Below, one piece after another: positions 1-6,548 of a stretch of 29,152 nt of DNA. The translations under genes and the position numbers were made by a program. The DNA is from Lachnoclostridium sp. UBA7215 (GTDB taxonomy: Bacteria; Bacillota; Clostridia; Lachnospirales; Lachnospiraceae). Where the stretch lies: the NCBI GenBank assembly GCA_002490465.1, contig DKUB01000083.1, positions 1-29,152 on the forward strand, read 5' to 3'. Within the stretch, counting starts at the first letter, position 1. Each line of letters begins with the position of its first letter. The notes beneath the pieces are model-generated. The model was not told the DNA's origin, did not search any database, and worked only from the letters and a program-made list of their open reading frames with translations.

Positions 1-1
1 G

Positions 2-295
2 GTAGAAGAAGCCATAGACCAGGCAGTACAACAGTGTATCCATGAAGGAATTTTAGAAAAGTTCTTAAGAGAACATCGATCGGAGGTAATCAAGATGAGT
101 ATTTACGAATATGATGAGGAAAAACATATGAGAGCATTGCGGGAAGAGGGTAGGGAAGAGGGCAGAGAAGATACAAAAAAAGAAACAGCCCAGAGAATGC
201 TGAAAACAGGGAAATTGACAATGGAAGAGATAGCAGCGTGTTCCGATTTAAGTGTAGAAGAGGTAGAACAGCTGGCGGAAGTTGTGGTTATGTAA
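2..295 (+). CDS. C-terminal part of an Rpn-family PD-(D/E)XK nuclease/putative transposase (partial, runs off left edge)
   Basis: An open frame enters from the left edge and ends at a TAA at 293-295. It encodes about 97 residues, and the ATG at 95 is internal because the frame stays open from base 2. The tail has the sequence style seen at the C-terminus of Rpn/PDDEXK_2 putative transposases: an AxDxA-type helix, then SIYEYDEEKHMRALREEG, a charged EEGREEG linker, and a short helix-turn-helix-like end (MEEIAACSDLSVEEVEQLA). The nuclease core lies outside the window. The tail is nearly the same as residues encoded at 810-1115, so this is one of two tandem paralogues. Family assignment rests on recalled resemblance. 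Activity cannot be judged from the tail. Confidence 0.65.
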   Translation, partial: VEEAIDQAVQQCIHEGILEKFLREHRSEVIKMSIYEYDEEKHMRALREEGREEGREDTKKETAQRMLKTGKLTMEEIAACSDLSVEEVEQLAEVVVM

Positions 296-302
296 AGATG
301 AT
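2..302 (+). repeat. Direct repeat, left copy (Rpn tail)
   Basis: Bases 2-302 align with 810-1120 at an offset of 808 up to the shared SIYEYD segment. The right copy then carries 12 extra bases (four codons) in the charged linker. Both copies end with the same GTTGTGGTTATGTAAAGAT segment, after which the sequences diverge. This indicates a tandem gene duplication and could serve as a recombination substrate. Confidence 0.8.
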
Positions 303-342
303 AGGATAAAATAACTTTAATATAGGGGCGGGGGAATAATCA

Positions 343-1115
343 TTGATAAAGAATACTTTATCAGTAAACCGGACATATAAGGATTCCGTTTTTCGGATGC
401 TATTTCGGGAAAAGGAAGAACTGCTGTCATTATATAATGCAATATACGATACGGAGTATACAGACACAGAACGGATGAAAATTACAACATTAGAAAACGC
501 CATTTACATGAATTACAAAAATGATTTGTCATGTATTATTGATTTTCATCTTGCCCTGTTAGAGCATCAGTCTACAGTAAATCCCAATATGCCGCTGAGA
601 TATCTTATGTATGTTGCAGATTTATATGGGAAAATCACGGCAGAATATAACATATATTCGAGACGCTGCATTGAGTTGCCCGTGCCCGGTTTTGTGGTAT
701 TGTATAATGGCATAGAAAGACAGCCGGAGAGAAAACTGTTGCTGTTATCGGATGCTTATGGAGCAGAAAATTTATTTCGTACATAAGGAATAATCAGAAA
801 AGTATGGCAGTAGAAGAAGCCATAGACCAGGCTGTCAGGCAGTGTATCCATGAAGGAATTTTAGAAAAGTTTTTTACAGAAAATCGATCGGAGGTAATCA
901 AGATGAGCATTTACGAATATGATGAGGAAAAACATATGAGAGCATTGCGGGAAGAAGGCAGAGAAGAAGGCATTACCCTGGGTATTAGCGAAAATAAAAA
1001 AGAAACAGCCCAGAGAATGCTGAAAACAGGGAAATTGACAATGGAAGAGATAGCGGAGTATTCCGATTTAAGTGTAGAAGAGGTAGAACAGCTGGCAGGG
1101 GTTGTGGTTATGTAA
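343..1115 (+). pseudogene. Rpn-family PD-(D/E)XK nuclease/putative transposase broken by an internal deletion and frameshift
   Basis: Two fragments in different frames make up one degraded gene. Fragment one (343-786, TTG start behind a G-rich ribosome site) carries the family N-terminus: a YKDSVFRMLF segment, TLENAIYMN, and the EHQS-type core motif followed by NPNMPLRYLMY. It stops at a TAA at 784-786. Fragment two (ORF from ATG 804) carries the tail with AVEEAID, SIYEYDEEKH and the helix-turn-helix-like end. Read in the second frame, sequence just upstream of 804 gives SYIRNNQKS, the usual lead-in to the tail. About 40 residues expected between the two parts are absent, so the junction near 770-782 looks like a deletion with frame change. 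Either fragment alone is unlikely to be a working nuclease. The 70-residue tail might still be translated from the ATG at 903. Confidence 0.7.
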
Positions 1116-1120
1116 AGATA
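810..1120 (+). repeat. Direct repeat, right copy (Rpn tail)
   Basis: This is the second copy of the roughly 300-base repeat described for 2-302. Differences are mostly substitutions plus a four-codon insertion (GITLGISE region in place of GREDT). The reading frame is intact, which suggests the duplication arose before the damage to the N-terminal half of this gene. Confidence 0.8.
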
Positions 1121-1144
1121 ATAATATTGCTGAAGGAGAAAACG

Positions 1145-1666
1145 ATGGGAACAGGAATTCTTGTGTGTGGTTTAAATGGAGTCGGAAAAAGCACATTGGG
1201 AAAAGCTCTGGCAGATAGACTGGATTTTTACTTTATTGATAATGAGGACCTCTATTTTCCAAAGACAGATCCTCATTACAGCTATACGTCTCCTCGGTCC
1301 CGGGAAGAAGTGGAAAAGCTATTTTTTAAAAAAATTGAAGCGCAGAAGAATTTTGTTTTTACCTCTGTAAAAGGAGATTACGGGGAAGCAGCTGATTCTC
1401 TTTTTCAGTACGCTGTGTTGGTTGGGGCTCCGAGGAATGTCCGGATGCAGCGGATTAGAAACCGTTCTTTTCATAAATTTGGTGATAGAATGCTGCCTGG
1501 TGGAGATTTATATGAGCAGGAGGAAAGTTTTTTTGAATTCTGTAAATCCAGAGGGGAAAATACAGTGGAAGAATGGGTGCGATGCTTGAGCTGCCCAGTC
1601 ATACGAGTAAATGGAACAAAGCCTGTGGGAGAAAATATAGAGTTTATTATGGAGAGGATAGTGTGA
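1145..1666 (+). CDS. P-loop kinase-like protein (shikimate/adenylate kinase fold), substrate unknown
   Basis: The product is a 173-residue protein. ATG 1145 is preferred over the upstream in-frame TTG 1127 because AAGGAG at 1133-1138 sits six bases before the ATG. Residues 9-16 (GLNGVGKS) form a Walker A loop directly after a hydrophobic strand, followed by a helix with LGKALAD. Residues around FIDNEDLYFP resemble the acidic substrate-side segment of small nucleoside, gluconate or shikimate kinases. A basic stretch (MQRIRNRSFHKFGDRM) looks like a lid region with arginines. No membrane segment or signal peptide is seen. The gene is flanked by a broken transposase-like locus and a hairpin cluster, and no pathway partner is adjacent. 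It could be a nucleotide, sugar or cofactor kinase, or an adenylate-kinase-like ATPase. The substrate cannot be named. Confidence 0.7.
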   Translation: MGTGILVCGLNGVGKSTLGKALADRLDFYFIDNEDLYFPKTDPHYSYTSPRSREEVEKLFFKKIEAQKNFVFTSVKGDYGEAADSLFQYAVLVGAPRNVRMQRIRNRSFHKFGDRMLPGGDLYEQEESFFEFCKSRGENTVEEWVRCLSCPVIRVNGTKPVGENIEFIMERIV

Positions 1667-1836
1667 AAAATCACACTGAAGTGAAGATTTTTCACACAGC
1701 TTATTTGTGAGAAGAACCTTCGGTTCTTTGGAGCGTCACAAATAAGCCTTGATGGCAGAGGAGAGAATCGCAATGCGGCAAGCTTGCCGCATATGCGAAT
1801 TTCTCCTCGCCCCGTCGCATACGCTCCGGAATGGGG
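1661..1836 (+). repeat. Cluster of nested inverted repeats (structured intergenic element)
   Basis: Three perfect or near-perfect hairpins follow one another. Hairpin 1 pairs 1661-1672 (GTGTGAAAAATC) with 1686-1697, and its arm contains the stop codon of the upstream gene. Hairpin 2 pairs 1699-1710 (GCTTATTTGTGA) with 1736-1747 and encloses a second stem, 1712-1718 with 1722-1728. Hairpin 3 spans 1758-1808: GAGGAGA with TCTCCTC, TCGCA with TGCGA, and a central 20-base perfect palindrome at 1773-1792. A fourth weak pairing is CCCC 1810-1813 with GGGG 1833-1836. GGAGCG (1730-1735, in the apical part of hairpin 2) is complementary to CGCTCC (1822-1827), which would make a pseudoknot-like contact. 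None of the hairpins is followed by a T-tract. This may be a dispersed genomic repeat or a structured leader of the glycosylase gene. Confidence 0.7.
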
Positions 1837-1842
1837 ATTATC

Positions 1843-2607
1843 ATGTATATCACAAAAATAGATCATATGAATTTATCGCAGATTGCCAATAGCGGTCAAT
1901 GTTTCCGCTGGCACCAGATAAACGAAAATACATACCGTATTCCTGCTTTTGGCAAAAGCCTGGATATTTCACAAAACGGAGAACGATTTACGTTGTCCTG
2001 TGATGAAGATGAATGGAAACACATATGGGAACCATACTTTGATGTGGGCACAGATTACAAAGAAGCGGAACAGATTATAATGGAATCTGGTGATGAGTTT
2101 CTTAAAGAAGCTTATTTGTTTGGAGAGGGTTTGCGGATTTTAAGGCAGGAATTGTGGGAAGTGCTGATTAGTTTTATTATAAGTCAGAATAACAATATTC
2201 CGAGAATAAAGAAGAGCATTGAGAAAATTTGTGGTGAGTCCGGCGGGAATTTCCCCGGCAGACACGAATTATTAGAAATGAATTTATCGGATAAGGGGTT
2301 GGGGTATAGGGAAAAGTATATTAAGTGTGCCGCTGAATGGTATGAGGGTTGTTTCAACGGGACAGTACCTGTTCAGCAGATGTCTTTTGAAAAAGCGAAA
2401 GAGTTATTGATGGACATAAAAGGTGTGGGCAATAAGGTGGCAGATTGTATCTGCCTGTTTGGACTGCATCATTTAGAGGCATTTCCGATAGATACCCATA
2501 TTAAAAAGATATTGAACAGGGAATATGGTGGACGATTACCTGAGTGGACGGCATCTAAATATGCCGGTCTGTTTCAACAATATATCTTTTATTATGAACT
2601 CAAATAG
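1843..2607 (+). CDS. ogg: 8-oxoguanine DNA glycosylase/AP lyase, OGG1 type
   Basis: The enzyme removes 8-oxoguanine from DNA and nicks the abasic site (bifunctional HhH-GPD family). The 254-residue product begins with the OGG-like segment SGQCFRWHQ near residues 17-25. SQNNNIPRIKKSI (residues 114-126) matches the asparagine-rich motif of OGG1. The helix-hairpin-helix IKGVGNKVADCICLFGL holds the expected catalytic lysine K198, and the conserved aspartate D217 lies in FPIDTH. The C-terminal QQYIFYY is also typical, so the protein looks complete. ATG 1843 is preferred over ATG 1831 because the GGGG at 1833-1836 can then serve as ribosome site. That site lies at the end of the hairpin cluster and may be partly masked. 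No operon partner is obvious. It is likely a housekeeping defence against oxidised guanine. Confidence 0.9.
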   Translation: MYITKIDHMNLSQIANSGQCFRWHQINENTYRIPAFGKSLDISQNGERFTLSCDEDEWKHIWEPYFDVGTDYKEAEQIIMESGDEFLKEAYLFGEGLRILRQELWEVLISFIISQNNNIPRIKKSIEKICGESGGNFPGRHELLEMNLSDKGLGYREKYIKCAAEWYEGCFNGTVPVQQMSFEKAKELLMDIKGVGNKVADCICLFGLHHLEAFPIDTHIKKILNREYGGRLPEWTASKYAGLFQQYIFYYELK

Positions 2608-2625
2608 TGATACGGCAAAAATATC

Positions 2626-2654
2626 TTGCGATTTCCTCAAGAGTATTGTATCAT
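2626..2654 (+). promoter_or_regulatory. Putative sigma-A promoter for the rrf2-fol-pheA operon
   Basis: TTGCGA (2626-2631) and TATCAT (2649-2654) are separated by exactly 17 bases. This lies about 60 bases upstream of the Rrf2 start codon, downstream of the glycosylase stop. The -10 box lies inside the left arm of the inverted repeat at 2648-2681. Confidence 0.45.
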
Positions 2655-2681
2655 ATTTATATTCTAGGAAAAGTATGATAC
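2648..2681 (+). promoter_or_regulatory. Inverted repeat, candidate Rrf2 operator
   Basis: GTATCATA (2648-2655) is repeated inverted as TATGATAC (2674-2681) with 18 bases between. It overlaps the proposed -10 box and transcription start and sits directly before the Rrf2 gene, the usual place for an autoregulatory operator of this family. The arms could also pair as an RNA hairpin, but there is no T-tract. Confidence 0.45.
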
Positions 2682-2716
2682 GTAAGCATTCTCGGAATGG
2701 AGGATAGATTGAGGAA

Positions 2717-3142
2717 ATGAGGATTTCGACAAAAGGGCGGTATGCATTGCGCCTTATGCTGGATCTGGCTTTGAACGACAGTGAGAAGCCGGTTCGCATT
2801 AAGGAAATTGCAAGCCGTCAGGAGATTTCAGATAAATATCTGGAACAAATTATTTCCGTATTAAATAAGGCGTGCTTTGTTCGCAGTATCCGCGGTCCGC
2901 AGGGGGGATATCTTCTGACAAGAAAACCGGAGGAGTATACGGTGGGGATGATACTCCGGCTGACAGAAGGGAGTATGGCACCTGTGGAGTGCATTGACGA
3001 CAATATCGGAGGGTGTTCGCGCATGGATAATTGTGCAACCTCCATTGTCTGGCAAAAGTTAAACGATGCCATCAGTAATGTAATTGATAATATTACATTG
3101 GCAGATTTAGCACAATGGCAGCTGGAGCGGACGGAAAAGTGA
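2717..3142 (+). CDS. Rrf2-family transcriptional regulator with three conserved cysteines
   Basis: This 141-residue protein has the family N-terminus MRISTKGRYALRLMLDLA, a winged helix-turn-helix (residues 8-66), the recognition segment DKYLEQIISVLNKA, and the wing signature RGPQGGYLL (59-67). Cysteines at 92, 100 and 106 follow the IscR-like arrangement that can hold an iron-sulfur cluster in this family. Cluster binding here is inferred, not shown. The ribosome site is unusual: GGAGG lies 13 bases before the ATG and GAGG only two bases before it. The gene opens a co-directional run with folE nine bases downstream, and a promoter plus inverted repeat lie upstream, so autoregulation and control of the folate genes are likely. 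A CymR-like cysteine/sulfur regulator is an alternative. Confidence 0.88.
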   Translation: MRISTKGRYALRLMLDLALNDSEKPVRIKEIASRQEISDKYLEQIISVLNKACFVRSIRGPQGGYLLTRKPEEYTVGMILRLTEGSMAPVECIDDNIGGCSRMDNCATSIVWQKLNDAISNVIDNITLADLAQWQLERTEK

Positions 3143-3150
3143 GGGTAGTG

Positions 3151-3711
3151 ATGAATCAGGAAAAAATACAGCAGGCAGTGCGTCTTTTTTTAGAGGGAAT
3201 TGGTGAAGATGTACAGAGGGAAGGGCTTCGGGAGACACCGGAGAGAGTTGCCCGAATGTGTGCAGAAATATTTGGGGGTTATGAAGAGGATGCCGGAGTG
3301 CATCTGGCAAAAACATTTCATACAGAGACAGGTAATCTTGTCTTAGAAAAAGATATTCCTTTTTATTCCATGTGTGAGCATCATTTACTTCCATTTTATG
3401 GAAAGGCTCATATTGCCTATGTTCCGGATGGAAGTGTGGTGGGATTAAGCAAGCTTGCCCGCACAGTGGAAGTGTTTGCCAGACGTGCACAGCTTCAGGA
3501 GCAGTTGACAGAACAGATAGCCAATGCAGTGATGAGACATTTAAAGCCAAAGGGTGTTATGGTTATGATAGAGGCAGAGCATATGTGCATGACAATGCGC
3601 GGGGTAAAAAAGCCGGGAACGAAGACATCCACATATGCCATAAAGGGTGTATTTGAAGAGGATAAAAGTTTACAGCAGATGTTTATACAGTTATTGCATC
3701 GGGAGGGATAA
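3151..3711 (+). CDS. folE: GTP cyclohydrolase I
   Basis: It converts GTP to 7,8-dihydroneopterin triphosphate, the first step of folate (pterin) synthesis. The 186-residue protein has the zinc ligands Cys75 and His78 (MCEHHLLPF) and Cys146 (HMCMTMRGV). It also has the substrate-binding segments VGLSKLAR and the RETPERVARM helix near residues 27-36. Length fits the standard type IA enzyme. ATG 3151 is chosen over ATG 3115 because GAGGG at 3141-3145 precedes it closely and the family homology starts there. The earlier start would overlap the Rrf2 gene by 28 bases. It is second in the operon. No tetrahydrofolate riboswitch-like leader is apparent, since the upstream space is coding. The zinc ligands are intact, so it should be active. 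Confidence 0.96.
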   Translation: MNQEKIQQAVRLFLEGIGEDVQREGLRETPERVARMCAEIFGGYEEDAGVHLAKTFHTETGNLVLEKDIPFYSMCEHHLLPFYGKAHIAYVPDGSVVGLSKLARTVEVFARRAQLQEQLTEQIANAVMRHLKPKGVMVMIEAEHMCMTMRGVKKPGTKTSTYAIKGVFEEDKSLQQMFIQLLHREG

Positions 3712-3714
3712 ATA

Positions 3715-4536
3715 TTGTATATCGGACAAAGGGAGTTCCCGCCTGGGGGCCGGGTATATGTGATGGGAATTTTGAATGTTACACCGGATTCCTTTTCTGA
3801 CGGAGGAAAATATGATGATTTGGAAACAGCAATCCGGCAGGCAGAACGTCTTGTGGAGGAGGGTGCTGATATACTGGATGTCGGGGGAGAATCGACCAGG
3901 CCGGGTTATGTTCCGGTAAGTGGCAGAGAGGAGATACAGCGTACCGTTCCGGTTATCCGGGAGTTAAAGAAACGGTTTGATGTGCCTGTTTCTATCGATA
4001 CATACAAAAGCGAAGTGGCAGAGGCAGCGCTGGACGCCGGGGCAGACCTGTTAAATGATATATGGGGATTTCGGCGGGATGAGAGGTGTGCTCAGCTGGC
4101 AGCTGAATACGGAGCTGCTGTCTGTCTGATGCACAACAGAGAGACGGCCGAGTACGGGGATTTTGTCCCGGAGGTCATAGCAGACTTACAGACCTCACTG
4201 GCAATAGCGGGAAAATATGGGATAAAAAAAGATAAAATCATTCTTGACCCAGGCGTAGGCTTTGGAAAAACATTAGAACAGAACCGAATCATCATTAATC
4301 ACCTGGAGGATCTTGTTGCCCTGGGCTATCCGGTGCTTCTTGGAGCATCAAGAAAAAGTGTGATAGGCCAGACCCTTATGCTCCCTGTAAATGAAAGGGA
4401 AGAGGGTACAATGGCGCTCAGCGTAATTGCTGCAATGAAGGGCTGTGGATTTGTGCGTGTTCATGATGTAGAAAAAAATATGCGCGTGCTGCGGATGACA
4501 GATGCTGTTCTGCATTCAGAGAGCGGGGGGAGATAA
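3715..4536 (+). CDS. folP: Dihydropteroate synthase
   Basis: It condenses 6-hydroxymethyl-dihydropterin diphosphate with p-aminobenzoate to give dihydropteroate, and is the sulfonamide target. The 273-residue TIM-barrel protein has both family signatures: GILNVTPDSFSDGG (residues 18-31) and LDVGGESTRPGY (54-65). Further conserved stations are SIDTYK (D96), NDIWG (N114), DPGVGFGKT, GASRKS and the C-terminal RVHDV. Translation starts at TTG 3715, seven bases after GGGAGGG (3701-3707), which overlaps the end of folE. The gene follows the folE stop by three bases and precedes folBK by three bases, so these genes are cotranscribed and probably translationally coupled. All key motifs are intact. 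No sign of a resistance-type insertion is visible in the loops. Confidence 0.96.
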   Translation: MYIGQREFPPGGRVYVMGILNVTPDSFSDGGKYDDLETAIRQAERLVEEGADILDVGGESTRPGYVPVSGREEIQRTVPVIRELKKRFDVPVSIDTYKSEVAEAALDAGADLLNDIWGFRRDERCAQLAAEYGAAVCLMHNRETAEYGDFVPEVIADLQTSLAIAGKYGIKKDKIILDPGVGFGKTLEQNRIIINHLEDLVALGYPVLLGASRKSVIGQTLMLPVNEREEGTMALSVIAAMKGCGFVRVHDVEKNMRVLRMTDAVLHSESGGR

Positions 4537-4539
4537 GCC

Positions 4540-5382
4540 ATGGACTCAATTCAAATTCGTGACCTTGAGGTATATTGCCATCATGGGGTCTTAAAAGAAG
4601 AAAACGTGCTGGGACAGAAATTTCTGGTATCCCTTACCCTGTATATGGACACAAGACTTTCAGGAATTAGCGATGATCTGTCTAAGTCGATTGATTATGC
4701 GGAGGTCTCTCACTTTGTAAAAAGAGAGATGGAGAAGAAAAATTTTAAATTGATAGAGGCGGTTGCCGAACATTTAGCCAGGGCAATTCTGCTTACGTTT
4801 CCGAAAATTGAGAAAATCCGTGTGGAAATAAAAAAGCCGTGGGCGCCGATTTTGCTTCCGCTGGATACTGTTAGTGTATGTATAGAGAGAGAATGGCAGA
4901 AAGTTTATCTATCTGTTGGCTCTAATATGGGAGACAGGGAAAAGCATTTGCAGGATGCAATGGATGCGCTGCAAAAAATCCCTTCAATTCGTGTCAGGCA
5001 GATTTCAGATTGGATAGAGACAGAACCTTATGGTTACACGGAGCAGGATATGTTCCTGAATGGGGCTGTGGAGCTTGAGACAATAGAGCCGCCGGAGGTC
5101 CTTTTGCAGCTTCTGCAGAAAATTGAGCAGGAGGGGAAGAGAGAAAGGAAAATTCACTGGGGGCCGAGAACTATTGATTTGGACATTATTTTTTACGGGG
5201 ATGTAGTGATGCAGACGGAAGAGCTGATATTGCCTCACCGCGAGATGCATAAACGTGAGTTTGTATTAAAACCGCTCTGTGCGATTGCTCCGTGGGTATC
5301 CCATCCGGTATATCACAGGACAGTGAGTGAGCTTTTGGAGGAATTAAACCGTACAACAGGAAAACAGGAGGAAATGCCATGA
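4540..5382 (+). CDS. folBK: Bifunctional dihydroneopterin aldolase / 6-hydroxymethyl-dihydropterin pyrophosphokinase
   Basis: This is a 280-residue fusion of two consecutive folate enzymes. Residues 1 to about 117 are the aldolase, with RDLEVYCHHGVLKEE, DLSKSIDYAEV, LIEAVAEHLA and the IKKPWAPI strand. From about residue 119 comes the pyrophosphokinase, with YLSVGSNMGDREKHL, EPYGYTEQDMFLNG, the magnesium/ATP motif GPRTIDLDIIFYGD, and LPHREMHKREFVLKPL. The linker is only a few residues. It converts dihydroneopterin to 6-hydroxymethyl-dihydropterin and then to its diphosphate, which is the FolP substrate. The ATG at 4540 follows a GGGGGGAGATAAGCC ribosome site. Its stop overlaps the pheA start by four bases (ATGA), indicating coupled translation. 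Such fusions are common in Firmicutes. Confidence 0.95.
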   Translation: MDSIQIRDLEVYCHHGVLKEENVLGQKFLVSLTLYMDTRLSGISDDLSKSIDYAEVSHFVKREMEKKNFKLIEAVAEHLARAILLTFPKIEKIRVEIKKPWAPILLPLDTVSVCIEREWQKVYLSVGSNMGDREKHLQDAMDALQKIPSIRVRQISDWIETEPYGYTEQDMFLNGAVELETIEPPEVLLQLLQKIEQEGKRERKIHWGPRTIDLDIIFYGDVVMQTEELILPHREMHKREFVLKPLCAIAPWVSHPVYHRTVSELLEELNRTTGKQEEMP

Positions 5383-6512
5383 TTGATTTGTCCGTGTCAA
5401 GGCAGCAGATTGATGAAATAGACAGACAGATGGTAGAACTTTTTGAAAAGAGGATGGAAGTTGCTGAAAAAGTCGCCATGTATAAACTTGAGACAGGAAA
5501 GCCGGTATTTGATAAGGAAAGGGAGGAGGAGAAACTTCAAAAACTCAGTGCTTTGTCTCACGGTGAGTTTAACGGGCGGGCGGTTAAGGAATTATTCAGC
5601 CAGATTATGTCAATCAGCAGGAAATACCAGTACAGTTTACTGCCATCGGAGCAGGTGGAGACAAATTTTGTAAAGGTGGAGAATGTCCTTCAAAAAGAGG
5701 AGGCATGTGTTTACTATTATGGTGTTCCGGGAACACATACTCAGCAGGCAATGGAAGACGTTTTTGGTGCAGATGTCAATGGCATCAGCTGTTCCAGTTT
5801 TCAGGGGATTATGGAAGCGGTAGAAAGCGAAAAGGCCGACTATGGCATCCTGCCGATTGAAAATTCTTCTACGGGCGGTATAACGGTAAATTATGACCTC
5901 TTATTAAATTATGATAATGCAGTTGTGGGAGAGTATGTCATGAGGATTGATCAGTGTCTTCTTGCTCTGCCGGGGGCGGAACTCTCTGATATCCGCACTG
6001 TCTTTTCCCATCCTCAGGGGCTTTTGCAAAGTCGGGAATTTATGGGGAAACATCCGGAATATGAGGGAGTTGAGTACGGTTCGACAGCGGCGGCAGCAAA
6101 AAAAGTATCAGAGGATAAAAAGAAATCCCAGGCGGCAATTGCCAGCAGGCGGGCAGCAAAAGAATATGGACTGGAAGTGTTGGCAGATAGTATTCAGCAG
6201 GAGAAAAATAATTGTACAAGATTTATTATTATCGGGAAAAAGAAAGAGTACACAGAGAAGAGCAATAAACTTGCTCTCTGTATTGAGCTTCCGCATATCA
6301 GCGGTTCTCTTTACCGGATATTATCACACTTTTTGTACAATGATTTAAATATGACACAGATTGAATCCCGTCCCATTCCAAGTAGAAACTGGGAGTATCG
6401 ATTTTTTATCGATGTAGAGGGAAATCTGGATAATCCTGCTGTGAAAAATGCCCTTCGCGGCGTCCGTGAAGAGGCCGCTTTTTTGAGAGTGCTTGGTAAT
6501 TTTGAGAGCTAG
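5379..6512 (+). CDS. pheA: Bifunctional chorismate mutase / prephenate dehydratase (P-protein)
   Basis: It converts chorismate to prephenate and then to phenylpyruvate for phenylalanine synthesis. The 377-residue protein has three parts. The AroQ chorismate mutase covers residues 1-90, with R8, R25, K36, D45, R48 and E49 in the expected catalytic spacing. The prephenate dehydratase covers about 112-290, with YGVPGTHTQQA, PIENSSTGG, FSHPQGLLQ and the CTRF catalytic motif. The ACT regulatory domain (about 297-375) carries the ESRP phenylalanine-binding segment (QIESRPIPSR). Feedback inhibition by phenylalanine is therefore expected. The start overlaps the folBK stop by four bases. Placement behind folate genes links two chorismate-dependent pathways, although no p-aminobenzoate genes are in the window. 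No T-box is visible upstream. Confidence 0.94.
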   Translation: MIDLSVSRQQIDEIDRQMVELFEKRMEVAEKVAMYKLETGKPVFDKEREEEKLQKLSALSHGEFNGRAVKELFSQIMSISRKYQYSLLPSEQVETNFVKVENVLQKEEACVYYYGVPGTHTQQAMEDVFGADVNGISCSSFQGIMEAVESEKADYGILPIENSSTGGITVNYDLLLNYDNAVVGEYVMRIDQCLLALPGAELSDIRTVFSHPQGLLQSREFMGKHPEYEGVEYGSTAAAAKKVSEDKKKSQAAIASRRAAKEYGLEVLADSIQQEKNNCTRFIIIGKKKEYTEKSNKLALCIELPHISGSLYRILSHFLYNDLNMTQIESRPIPSRNWEYRFFIDVEGNLDNPAVKNALRGVREEAAFLRVLGNFES

Positions 6513-6532
6513 TTGTCAATGTTAGCTTTCTT
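6505..6532 (+). terminator. Weak hairpin at the end of pheA
   Basis: AGCTA (6507-6511) pairs with TAGCT (6523-6527). G-T and A-T pairs extend the stem on both sides, and it is followed by a T-rich TTTCTTAT. It overlaps the pheA stop codon and lies 20 bases before the convergent gene. The stem is weak, so this is a tentative terminator. Confidence 0.3.
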
Positions 6533-6548
6533 ATCTGGACAGGTAGAT

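Noticed and set aside
1471..1866. 131-codon minus-strand open frame over the kinase-like gene and hairpin cluster
   Set aside because: It is a frame shadow antisense to a recognisable gene, passing through palindromes. The protein has no family resemblance.
3115..3150. Earlier start for folE
   Set aside because: It would overlap the rrf2 gene and adds residues outside the family; the ribosome site favours ATG 3151.
2608..3150. Tetrahydrofolate riboswitch or T-box in front of the folate and pheA genes
   Set aside because: No long structured leader, anti-terminator or T-box core was seen. The space before folE is coding, and the gap before rrf2 has only the promoter and inverted repeat.
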